Positions 33,414-42,564 of a stretch of 46,042 bases of DNA are shown one piece after another. The DNA is from Nitrososphaeraceae archaeon (GTDB lineage Archaea; Thermoproteota; Nitrososphaeria; Nitrososphaerales; Nitrososphaeraceae): positions 1 through 46,042 of the forward strand of contig JADDOW010000020.1 of the NCBI GenBank assembly GCA_016782225.1, written 5' to 3'. Under the pieces are notes generated by a model. It was not told the DNA's origin and searched no databases. It was given only the letters and a program-made list of their open reading frames with translations. Numbering within the stretch: the first letter of the stretch is position 1; every line of letters begins with the position of its first letter. The translations under genes and the position numbers were made by a program.

Positions 33414-34618
33414 ATGTCCTTATTGCTTTTGTCAACCTCTCTTTCCCTTTTGATCTGGATGGTATTTATAGAGCGATTGTTTAGATCCTTTACCAAATCC
33501 CCTAAACTTAAATCTGTTGCCGATGCTAAAGATACTCCGAGGGTTAACGTACTTTTACCGTAAGAGACGATGAAGAGCATATTGGTAGATGCCTGGATGG
33601 ACTGTTAAAACAAAATTATCATAACTATGGTATCATTGTTATCTGTGATTCTGACAGTGATAAACATGACAAAACCATTGAGATAGTTTCCAAATATGGT
33701 AAGCGATACCCTGAAAAAATAAGCATGGTGATGGCAGACCCAAAACCTGATGGGTGGGTGGGAAAAAATTGGGCTTGCTATAGCGGATACATAAAATCTG
33801 ATTGTGATATCCTGTTGTTCACAGATTCAGATACATTGCATTCAGAAGACATCATGACCTTGGCCATCGGATATTTTCTTGCGAACAAGTTGGATGTTTT
33901 GACGGTGAGGCCTCGCCTATAATGTGAAGACATTTGGAGTAAAATAATTTATCCGATTCTTTGGACCTATCATCACGTAAAATATTCTGCGATTTTGGTC
34001 AATGATCCAAATAAAATGACTGGTTCGGTTTTTGGATGCTTTTTTATCATTACTAGAAAATCATATGAGAAACTGGGAACACACAAAGAAATCAAAGGTG
34101 AGGTTTTGGAGGATATAGTGCTCGGCGAAAAAATCAAGAAAGCGAAAATTGCACTAAGGATGGTTCATGGTGAGTATCACCTTAAACAAGCGTTATCGGG
34201 AAGCTTTAGAACAGCTTGGCAAAGATTGTCCCGAAGTAATAATGTGTTTCCAATTCAGATGGAAAATGTAAAGTACAGTCGAATCGTTTCGTCGCTTTCA
34301 GTATTTCTTAGCTTGATGTTTCCGTTTGCATTATTGCCAGTCTTAATTGGCATCAGTCAAATTGAAAACCTTTCAGATGTTGCCATCAATAGCCTATTGA
34401 TACTATTTGTTATTGATTTGGTGGTCATAATGTTGGTAAGTATCTTATATGTCATACAATCAAAATTTGGGCTTTTCCAGAGTCCGCTATATGCATTAGT
34501 CTCTTGCCTTGGTGCTATGGTTATTGCTGTAGGTCTGATGTATGCATTTTTAGTTGAAAAAGAAAAGATAAAGTGGAGAGGGCGAGAATATGCAGTTAAC
34601 AGGAAAAATTTCAGGTAG
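33414..34618 (+). pseudogene. Family 2 glycosyltransferase, one frameshift and one nonsense codon
   Basis: ATG at 33414 gives an N-terminal membrane helix (MSLLLLSTSLSLLIWMVFIE), then TPRVNVLLP and a stop; the next frame (about 33562 on) continues VRDDEEHIGRCLDGLLKQNY, with the nucleotide-sugar core DILLFTDSDTLHSEDIM (DxD is DSD), then TVRPRL. There a single in-frame TAA (33920-33922) separates it from CEDIWSKIIYPILWTYHHVK. After that come MTGSVFGCFFIITRKSYEKL, GEVLEDIVLGEKIKKA (ED acceptor motif), SGSFRTAWQRLSR (the QxxRW-like region) and three C-terminal membrane helices. It was a membrane glycosyltransferase of about 400 residues (hopene- or bactoprenol-linked type); acceptor unknown. Confidence 0.85.
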
Positions 34619-35263
34619 ATTCAGGCTAACCTCATTATTATTTTCTGTTCTGGTAAATAGTTTATGCCATAAAATGCATTATGGTTAATTGAGGTAAATC
34701 TAAACTAGGCTATGGCTGAACATATAGTTTTCAAAGTAACTTAAGGCAATGTTTAAATCATTATTGAAAAATTCGTGATAAACCTGCCGCAACAGCCGTT
34801 TGCAAAAACTATGGGATACTCAATACAAACAAAAAGACGATATCTGAGAAATGAACTGTCTTCGAATATAATCATATTGTTTTGTGGAAACAAGTTTTTT
34901 TTTGTGTTATAAATAAATTATGATTAATTGGCAAACCGCACAGGGACATGACTAGAGGAAAACATACATACAACGGAAGAAGATGATGGACCTCAAGACA
35001 ACTACAGAAAAACCAATAAATAACTATTGTAATTATGATATCCCTCAGTGGTTTCGAAAGTCTCCATGTGGTTATGCTTATCCTTTTTGAAGAAAACTGT
35101 CAACTGTCTGCTGCTGCTTTTCTTCTGATGATATGATGATTAATGGGTAAAACACATGTATCAGATACGTTAAGGAGCAAATTGATGTTACTGTTGATAT
35201 ATATGCCTATAATGCTGTAAATTATGTTGTTGTATTGGTTGTTTAAAGTTGTGGTAAAGTATT
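34619..35263. other. Intergenic stretch, no gene seen
   Basis: About 645 bases. A short plus-strand run near 34978-35022 (EDDGPQDNYRKTNK) resembles the TDDGPQDHGPKD linker of the secreted protein at 17713, but is too short to call. Confidence 0.4.
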
Positions 35264-37045
35264 TTATAATGGCAAACTAAAAGAGAATGTCGCGCCTTTG
35301 CCATCACTGTTGTTTTCGGCCCATATTTGACCCCCGTGGGCCTCAATTATGCTCTTTGATATGTACAACCCAAGCCCAGTCCCTTGAAAGGATTTTGTTG
35401 CAAATTTTGTAAATAGCTTTGGCATTATTTCTTTATCTATCCCAATGCCGTTATCTCTGATACTGAATATAACTTCTTTTTTGTTTCCCGCACTGTTTCT
35501 TTTCCTTTTATCCATGCTAATTACTATGTCACCTTTTCTGTCAATAAACTTGATAGAATTACTAATTAAATTGGTGATTACTTGACTTAATCTATTCTTA
35601 TCTGCCTCTATGACTATATCTTTGTTATTAAAACTGTTAAATTCAAACTTTATGCTTTTACTTTTATCAATGGAGTTTTTATAGTTTTTAACAATATCTG
35701 AAATAAGGTTACTCAAATTAGCTTTCTCTTTGTGTAGTTTTAGGGATTTGCCCTCTATCCTTGTTATGTCTAAAATGGATTCTGTTAGTCTTTGTAGCCT
35801 CTTTGCATTTCTGTTAATGGTATCTAATAGTTCCTTCTCTTCCCTGTCCCTGCCTTTTCTGTTCATAAGGTAGTTAGATAGTCCTAGGATTGGTTGTATT
35901 GGGTTTCTGAGCTCATGCGCTGCAATGTTTATGAATTCTTTTTGAATTTTGTCATGGTCTTTAAGCCTTTCCAATAATTCTGTCTGTTTACGTAAAGTTT
36001 CAAAGACTGAAATATATGATAATACTGTTGGTGGGCTGTTGGAGTATGATGCCAACCCAATTGCATCTGTTGATGGTTGTTGCTTTGTATCATCCTTTAA
36101 TTCAACTGTTAGAGAATACCTTTTATCGACCACCAAAACAGATACTCTTTGCAATGGCTCTGTAAATACGACATCAAATGAGAAAAATTCTCTGTTGCTT
36201 TTTATGTCCTCTTCTATTTCAATGTCTTTGGGCGTGAGGACATGAATTTTTATCCATGGTCTTGTCTCTTGAACCTTTTTAATTATCTTAAAGTAGCCTG
36301 CACTCTTTTGCCGGTGGAATTCATTTGCTGTGGAAAAAATAACAAGTATTTCTTCATTTGCTGATTCTATAAGACTGAATGAGAGATTTTGTATTTCTTC
36401 CTTGTCCTTTATGGTTTCTATGACCTCTGGCTCTATGCCCTGTTCTAACTCTCTTATCCTTTGTTCAGCAGATATTGATTTTTCCCACATCAATTCAAAA
36501 ATGTTTTGTTGTTGTTCTACAAATGCCTTGAAATTGCTTACTATGCATTGTGGCGAGTAGTAGTCTGCTATGGAAGAAATGCCGGACTCGCTTTGCTCTC
36601 TTTCGGTTTTAGTGTCGCTGTTATGTTTGCCAGGTGCACTTAGGTCGCCCATCACATGGCTTTGGAATATCTTTTTGTCTGAGATGGAAAAGTTTCCTAC
36701 CACGTTGTCAAGATGACGGATAATGTGCTTGTTGTTCCTGTTGGATTTGACCAATCTTAGCAGTTCCTTGATATAGAAAACATTTTCTTCGGTAATTTCA
36801 AAAATTGTTCTTGTACTAATGTCTTTTTTTATTAGTTCAAGCAATTCTGGAAATAACGTTTTGTCTGTAATGAGTAATTTTGGTTGTAATTTGTCAATGC
36901 ATGAATCCATTCTCTCTTCTGTATTTCTCCAGCGTTCTATTGCCTTGGCAATTACGTTATCTATTCCATATATGACCTGAGTTCTCTCATATGTGGTGTC
37001 ATTTAGATTCGGAGACTTGGTGAAAGGACTACCCAAACATTCCAA
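35264..37045 (-). CDS. Sensor histidine kinase, thaumarchaeal type
   Basis: A 593-residue soluble kinase. Residues about 1-340 form a sensor region with a first part (VIYGIDNVIAKAIERWRNTE) and a second part with IPLD-like strands (SANEEILVIFSTANEFHRQK, then WIKIHVLTPKDIEIEE), resembling the TrmB/phospholipase-D-like sensor of archaeal kinases. Then come DHp (FINIAAHELRNPIQ, His about 377) and the ATPase domain: N box VITNLISNSIKFI, G1 IRDNGIGID, F box KLFTKFATKS, G2 GTGLGLYISKSIIEAHGG. No membrane segments. The output partner (response regulator) is not next to it. It is a paralogue of the kinase at 42565-44817, to which its sensor region is similar. Ends intact; low GC. Confidence 0.88.
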   Translation of the reverse strand: MECLGSPFTKSPNLNDTTYERTQVIYGIDNVIAKAIERWRNTEERMDSCIDKLQPKLLITDKTLFPELLELIKKDISTRTIFEITEENVFYIKELLRLVKSNRNNKHIIRHLDNVVGNFSISDKKIFQSHVMGDLSAPGKHNSDTKTEREQSESGISSIADYYSPQCIVSNFKAFVEQQQNIFELMWEKSISAEQRIRELEQGIEPEVIETIKDKEEIQNLSFSLIESANEEILVIFSTANEFHRQKSAGYFKIIKKVQETRPWIKIHVLTPKDIEIEEDIKSNREFFSFDVVFTEPLQRVSVLVVDKRYSLTVELKDDTKQQPSTDAIGLASYSNSPPTVLSYISVFETLRKQTELLERLKDHDKIQKEFINIAAHELRNPIQPILGLSNYLMNRKGRDREEKELLDTINRNAKRLQRLTESILDITRIEGKSLKLHKEKANLSNLISDIVKNYKNSIDKSKSIKFEFNSFNNKDIVIEADKNRLSQVITNLISNSIKFIDRKGDIVISMDKRKRNSAGNKKEVIFSIRDNGIGIDKEIMPKLFTKFATKSFQGTGLGLYISKSIIEAHGGQIWAENNSDGKGATFSFSLPL

Positions 37046-37201
37046 TATATTGTATTGTGGTATATAAGCAAATTAATGAGATGGGGCACATTTGAGCAAG
37101 TCTTTTCCTCAAGTTAGCAGAGGCCGTCAGCTCATGCTATCATATCAATAAAAAATGTAGTGTTATATTCTTTGTTGCCCGTTGTTATGTGTATAATCAA
37201 T

Positions 37202-37480
37202 ATGGCTGCATCAGATAATGATGGCAATAAACCCTGCACTCACGCAGATGGTCTTGATGAGGGTATTCAACCAAGAACACAAGGTTGTGAGGAATGTAAA
37301 AAAGAAGGAACCCACTGGGTCGCATTACGACTTTGTTTAGAATGCGGTCATGTCGGATGTTGTGATTCATCTATTGGGTTACATGGGACTAAACACTATA
37401 GGGAAACAGGGCATCCGGTAATTATGGCACTACCAGATAAAAAATGGAAATGGTGTTATGCTGATAAGGCGTATATCTGA
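37202..37480 (+). CDS. UBP-type zinc-finger protein
   Basis: A 92-residue protein carrying a ZnF-UBP domain: CTHADGL at the start, then GCEECKKEGTHWVALRLCLE, CGHVGCCDSSIGLHGTKHYR and TGHPVIMALPDKKWKWCYAD. The pattern C-x-H, C-x2-C, C-x2-C, H-x6-H matches the UBP finger, which in eukaryotes binds the ubiquitin C-terminus. Archaea and bacteria use stand-alone copies of unknown role. The frame can be extended upstream to a GTG at 37160, but the family match starts just after ATG 37202, so I use that. It is divergent from the kinase at 37045. Confidence 0.85.
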   Translation: MAASDNDGNKPCTHADGLDEGIQPRTQGCEECKKEGTHWVALRLCLECGHVGCCDSSIGLHGTKHYRETGHPVIMALPDKKWKWCYADKAYI

Positions 37481-37791
37481 TACAGGTGACAAATTCTTTA
37501 CGTGGGGATTTATTTTATTTTATGTGAAGCCCACAGTTGCCCATTACCATACGTGTTATTGGGATTGCCAATTCTGTATTTGATTTATACTATTTTTCAA
37601 TTTAAACCTTTGGCAAAATGGTGATACAGTGGAGGATAAGAATCTACATCTCTCGAATATTTGGGGTAACCTATATATAAATATCTACTTTTGGAGAAAA
37701 AATGCCTTACAATTTGTTTCATAATTTTGCCATTGATATCTTGTGACTCTAAACTTTATCTTTTGCAGTAGTTTCCAACTTGCCTTTTGTC
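37481..37791. other. Intergenic stretch between convergent genes
   Basis: About 310 bases with no gene seen; it contains both 3' ends (UBP finger and the membrane protein) and T-rich runs. Confidence 0.45.
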
Positions 37792-38952
37792 TTAGGATAT
37801 TGCATTGAGGTGTTTTTTCTTTAGTCTGTGTATGGCTATTACCCCTGCGATAAATGATGAAAGTAAAGAGATTGGGATAAAGACGGGCAAAATAATGGGA
37901 AATAAAATTTGCAACAGGAATTCTTCTGTTCTTATTTCTTCTGACGGTTTAAAAAATCCGCCATATACATCTACACTCCATGGAAAGAAAAGCGTAATGA
38001 AAAACGAGGAAAGCAACATAGAGGCAAACAAATATCGTTTCTCTGAGCTAAAAGTGAACTCTGTCTTGCGGTTTCGTTGCTCGTCATGCCTTTTGAGTAA
38101 AAACAGATCAGCAACTATCGCAGGCACTATATTTAAAATATAAAAAGGGAACAGTCCTGAAAAATACGAGTTTGATGTGATTGTGGCAGTTGCTTGTATG
38201 GCGATAATTACTGCAGTTACGCAACTGAAAAAATATGGAATCTTCAAAGATGACGATACTGATACTAGAGAAAAGGTCATAGCAAACGGAATGAGGATGG
38301 ATGCAGCAAACATTGCAGTAAATGGCTCTGGATTAAAATTAAAGTATTGACCGTTTGAGAATGGAAGCGTAAACATAAGAACCAAATCCACCGCAACCAT
38401 TAAAAATACCCCAAACGCTATCACAAGAAAAGCTCTAAATGTGCAGGAAAAAGGATTGTCCCTATTATGCTTGATAATCCCGATTAGTCCTCCCAAGGCT
38501 GCTATAAGCATTCCTGTGGCAAGTACCGCATGGGGTGGACTTAGTAATCCATCAAATCCAAAGTTGTTGTGCCACCAAAAATCAAAAGGGCCTGCCATTA
38601 GCTGTAGTGATACCCCAACAAAGGCAAGTTTTATTGGAAAAGGGAATAATTCGGATTGTGATTTGATAATGTTGGAGAAAATGGATAGTTTTGAGACGCT
38701 GTTGTTTTTTATTGCCAGGATGGGAAAATATATCAACCTAAAAACTATGCTGCCAATTGCCAATGCGACACCTGTATAAATCACGGTATGCGGTGGAGTT
38801 AGGAACGATTCTACATTCTTAACGCCATGCCAAACAATATCCCAATTAGAACCACCTATTTGTAAAGACACGCCAATACTGATAAGAAAATAAACCAATA
38901 GGGAGACTGTCTTTGTTTTTGTTGATTTGGATGTTGGATCTAAATAGGACAT
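37792..38952 (-). CDS. Polytopic membrane protein with repeated WH/PPH motif
   Basis: A 386-residue protein with about ten membrane helices. A motif occurs twice: NWDIVWHGVKNVESFLTPPH followed by TVIYTGVALA near 37-66, and FDFWWHNNFGFDGLLSPPHA followed by VLATGMLIAA near 125-155. Each has WH, a hydrophobic stretch, PPH and a helix. This suggests an internal duplication with paired histidines that could bind metal. Other helices include YFLISIGVSLQIGG and HFF-type C-terminal segments. The family is not known to me, but related proteins seem to be frequent in this lineage (memory only). No operon partner. Confidence 0.7.
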   Translation of the reverse strand: MSYLDPTSKSTKTKTVSLLVYFLISIGVSLQIGGSNWDIVWHGVKNVESFLTPPHTVIYTGVALAIGSIVFRLIYFPILAIKNNSVSKLSIFSNIIKSQSELFPFPIKLAFVGVSLQLMAGPFDFWWHNNFGFDGLLSPPHAVLATGMLIAALGGLIGIIKHNRDNPFSCTFRAFLVIAFGVFLMVAVDLVLMFTLPFSNGQYFNFNPEPFTAMFAASILIPFAMTFSLVSVSSSLKIPYFFSCVTAVIIAIQATATITSNSYFSGLFPFYILNIVPAIVADLFLLKRHDEQRNRKTEFTFSSEKRYLFASMLLSSFFITLFFPWSVDVYGGFFKPSEEIRTEEFLLQILFPIILPVFIPISLLSSFIAGVIAIHRLKKKHLNAIS

Positions 38953-39092
38953 TGAAATTAATTCATTATGTGGATACTAATTTATTTGTATTTAATCCGC
39001 AATCCACTATAGTTAAAATTGCTTTATGATGTTAGTAGCGGCTTTTTACCTTGTTATAAGATTTTGACAGTTATTAGAAAACCTCTGTTCTC

Positions 39093-39433
39093 ATGTTCAA
39101 TCGCTTTGAATCCTTATGGTGTTTCTTGCCAATACAAAAGCCATTGATGGTTACCGAATTAAATGCTGGGTTGCAATATGGGTTGGTTTTTTTTGAACCG
39201 TTTTTTGAATCTGTCCTTAGACCTTTTGTTAATCTTGTTACTTTTGAAATAGATATTGCGGCAGGCCTTATAATGGAATTTCTGCGCTTTTTGGACTATT
39301 CTCATTCTTGATAAAACTAAACAAATCAACTAAAGAACAAACACACGCCAAGGAAACCATAAGACTGCGTTTGGCAAGTGGTATGTTGCCTGCACTGGAT
39401 ATTGAGGTTGGAAGCGGTATAAACCACCTATAA
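39093..39433 (+). pseudogene. DUF1622 membrane protein, frameshifted and truncated
   Basis: Frame 1 (39093-39311) ends with ESVLRPFVNLVTFEIDIAAG and the stop after DYSHS. The proper continuation lies in another frame from about 39275: GISALFGLFSFLIKLNKSTK, EQTHAKETIRLRLASGMLPA and LDIEVGSGINHL before TAA at 39431-39433. KETIRLRLxxxLxxALxFE is the DUF1622 hallmark, after one membrane helix. A normal DUF1622 protein has two more helices afterwards. So there is one indel and a lost C-terminus. The first 20 residues before the family match are of doubtful origin. Confidence 0.7.
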
Positions 39434-40262
39434 AAGATACTGAATGTCCAAATTGCATGCTTAACCCTTCAGCGACTACTTATGCACTTTGGCCTATCAA
39501 ATCTCCATACGTCATAAAAAAGCCCGTAGTAAAGCCCGCCATAATGAGTTAATCTGTAAGTACCAAATGTTGGGGCGACAATAGCTGGAGTGGTGAAAAG
39601 GATGTTTTTTTTATCCGTATTTAAAATGTATGATTGAAAACTGGGAGTATTGTGATAATATTATGATGGTTCTTTGCAATTATCCTGTATCATTTATGAA
39701 GATTATAATTAGGTATGTAAATATTTCATGTAACTGAGCATTCTAATATAAAAAAATGATTTTAGGAAATCTTATATCAAAGCATTATTTACTGTTAAAT
39801 AGGTTACAATAAAAACCAGATGAAATAGTTGTCAGACACAATAATAAGATTTAGCGTTTTATTGGAAAGGGGGATAATGTGTTCAGAAAAAGTTTTTGGA
39901 ATTTACACTGTTGGCATAATCATTTTCTTTAATGCAATGCCAAGAAAAAAACGTTTTACAAATTTTGTGACTGGATTCTATAGGATACTGGGAATCAGTA
40001 TGGCGCTGCGAAATTATTACTTTTTACTGCCTAGATCAACGAATAAGGAGTTTATCTTACTTGGAATCTGACACCATTGTAATACCATCTGTTGTGGATA
40101 CCGATCTCCACCATTATATTGGAGATGAGGGGGTTTCAAATTTCTCTCAAATTATGGCGATAGTATCTTGTGACTTAAAGCATGTATATAGCATCTTTGT
40201 TGTTTTGAGGCTTGCATTTGACTTTGCCTCGATTTATTTTAAAAGGAAAAACAGATAGCAAA
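39434..40262. other. Gene-poor stretch before the TrkH fusion
   Basis: About 830 bases. A minus-strand run near 39600-39500 reads FTTPAIVAPTFGTYRLTHYG and GLYYGLFYD before a stop and could be the relic of a membrane protein. The plus frames at 39829 and 40061 have no motif and mixed composition. Confidence 0.4.
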
Positions 40263-42230
40263 ATGATAACTGATCCTTTGGAGCGTTCTGTATTGTCCTA
40301 TGTTCACGGTCAGTTTTCTGTTATAGATGAAAACGTGGATGTCGCAAGTGCTGTTAAACAAATCCACGCAAAAAATGCAGAAACAATTATTGTTTCTAAA
40401 CATGATAAACCCATAGGCATTGTAACGGATAGTGATATTTTAGACAAGGTTGTGATGAGGGGTGCGGATTCGGATCAGACTCTGCTAAAGTCCATAATGT
40501 CTTCGCCCATTGTAACCCTTTCTTCAAAAGCAACCGTAAGACAGGCACTTAACATTATGAGGCTTAACATAATCAAAAGAGTGCCAATAGTCGATGATGA
40601 AAAGGTTTTAGGCATTGTAACACAGGAAGGGTTGGCAAATGCCATCAGGACATCCGTGCTAGAAAAGACATTTAGAACCTACAGGGTCATCATACGAGAG
40701 CATTACAAACCAATCCTAGCCAATCTTGGATTCTTGCTACAATTCTCTGGGATACTGATTATAGCGCCTGCTATTTTGGCCACTGCAATGGGGGAGACAA
40801 TATCTGCCACCGGAATGTTTTTGGCTATTACAGTAATGTTTCTTACTGGATTTATTTTAAATGCCTATGGGGAAAAGACCCCATTAAACCTAAAGCAGGC
40901 GTCATTACTGATGGTCTCAAGTTTTGTGTTGCTAAGTCTTTTTGGAAGCATTCCATACATGTATGTCAACCCATTTTCAAGCGATATTGATCCATTGTCT
41001 CTTTTTGTCAACAGCTTTTTTGAGAGTGCATCTGGATTCACCACAACTGGTTTGTCATTTATAACATATCCTGAAAACTTGCCCCAGAGCTTTGACTTTT
41101 ATCGCTCTTTTACCCAATGGGTGGGGGGTTTAAGTTTCGTCTATCTTGTCATTACCTTCTTTTATCCTGAAAGAAAGTTAATTCATATGAAAGGTATGAT
41201 TGGTGGAGGCATCCTAAAACTAAAGCAGCTACTTTTGACAATTGGTGTCATCTTTACATTTTATACCGTGATACTGTGTGCGTTATTGTATTTGTTTGCC
41301 GATTTCAACATTATTCACACTGTTTCATTGATTTTTAGCACAGTTACCGGTGGGGGGTTTATTCCCGTTTCCACAGCAGTAACTGGTGAAAACTCCCCAC
41401 ACCTATTAGTGATAATGACCGGTATGGTAATTTCGGCTCTACCTTTTGCGTTTCACTATGCCCTATTAAGCAAAGAGGTAACAACTACAAAATATCGACC
41501 TGAAATATTTTTGTATTTTGGACTTATTGTTGTTTCAATACCTATTTTCTATTTGTTCTTAAATACTGGTGATGGCAGTCAATCAGACTGGCTTACATCT
41601 GCGTTTCATGTTGTAAGTGCTTCAACTACTTCCGGATTTCAATTCATTGACATATCGTTGCTGTCTACCGATGGAAAGATTGTTTTGATGATGCTTATGC
41701 TAATTGGCGGAACGGCATTCTCAACAGCTGGGGGTATTAAGGTTGGTAGACTAATTCAAATTTTCCAGAGAATAACAAAAAGAAACTTTGCAATGGACAA
41801 TGCAATCAGGTCGATTTCCTCTGTATCCTCTCGATACAATGAGTCATATATAAGCTATGGAAAGAAAACAGATGAACTTCGGGCAAAAAAAGCTTACCGA
41901 GAATCAATAATGGTAGTAATACTATTTTTATCATTGTCTTTTATCACTGCATTGGTGTTGTTTTACTTGGAACAAAGGAGTTTTATGGATTCACTTTTTG
42001 AGTCGGTTTCTGCCTTGACCACCACAGGGCTATCTTCAGGAGTAACTTCTATGGACATGAGTGTTGTGTCAAAGATTTTTCTTATTGTTAACATGATACT
42101 TGGTAGATTTGAAATCATTGCTGTATTGTATCTTTTTATGGAAAACAAGAAAATTAAAACTCGAGGCACCGAATATTTAAAGCACTTGCATATGCCCAAC
42201 AAACATCATCCAGACAAAACTGTAAAATAG
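40263..42230 (+). CDS. K+ transporter TrkH with N-terminal CBS pair
   Basis: A 655-residue protein. Residues about 12-140 are a tandem CBS pair (IIVSKHDKPIGIVTDSDILD; RVPIVDDEKVLGIVTQEGLA). Residues about 155-650 are TrkH/KtrB: helix IITLLQFSGILIIAPAILAT-like region (FLLQFSGILIIAPAILATAM), four pore loops with TTGLS-type filter (SASGFTTTGLSFI; STVTGGGFIPVS; SASTTSGFQFIDIS; SALTTTGLSSGVTSMD) and the second-subunit-like repeats. The CBS pair likely binds adenosine nucleotides and gates the transporter directly, in place of a TrkA/RCK partner; no trkA is near. I use ATG 40263; ATG 40212 would add residues unrelated to the CBS fold. Confidence 0.9.
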   Translation: MITDPLERSVLSYVHGQFSVIDENVDVASAVKQIHAKNAETIIVSKHDKPIGIVTDSDILDKVVMRGADSDQTLLKSIMSSPIVTLSSKATVRQALNIMRLNIIKRVPIVDDEKVLGIVTQEGLANAIRTSVLEKTFRTYRVIIREHYKPILANLGFLLQFSGILIIAPAILATAMGETISATGMFLAITVMFLTGFILNAYGEKTPLNLKQASLLMVSSFVLLSLFGSIPYMYVNPFSSDIDPLSLFVNSFFESASGFTTTGLSFITYPENLPQSFDFYRSFTQWVGGLSFVYLVITFFYPERKLIHMKGMIGGGILKLKQLLLTIGVIFTFYTVILCALLYLFADFNIIHTVSLIFSTVTGGGFIPVSTAVTGENSPHLLVIMTGMVISALPFAFHYALLSKEVTTTKYRPEIFLYFGLIVVSIPIFYLFLNTGDGSQSDWLTSAFHVVSASTTSGFQFIDISLLSTDGKIVLMMLMLIGGTAFSTAGGIKVGRLIQIFQRITKRNFAMDNAIRSISSVSSRYNESYISYGKKTDELRAKKAYRESIMVVILFLSLSFITALVLFYLEQRSFMDSLFESVSALTTTGLSSGVTSMDMSVVSKIFLIVNMILGRFEIIAVLYLFMENKKIKTRGTEYLKHLHMPNKHHPDKTVK

Positions 42231-42564
42231 CAAAACTTTTGGAAAAGTGAAATGATTGTTTTTATTATCAAAGCGCTTTTATTTGTTCTCAACTACTCGA
42301 GCAACTCTATCACAATGACCTAAATAGCATTTGTAGATGCTATTGTAATTTATGCATTATTTAATCACAAAAGATACTTAATAGAATATATGATATCTAT
42401 CAGTAAGTTTTAAATGTATTATAGGTGCCTTTTATATCTGGTTAATAATCGAAGATACTGCTTTACAATTTAAAATGAATTTTCAAGCATTAGTTTGTTG
42501 CTCTTGGCTTTTTCATGTACTATTATGAGTCTTACTCTTTTTTGTAGTTTATTCTAATACTTTT
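42231..42564. other. AT-rich intergenic region
   Basis: About 330 bases of 3'-convergent DNA between the transporter and the kinase, no gene seen. Confidence 0.5.

Noticed and set aside
39829-40258. Two overlapping plus frames before the TrkH fusion
   Set aside because: Neither has a recognisable motif and they overlap; likely the 5' region of the transporter gene.
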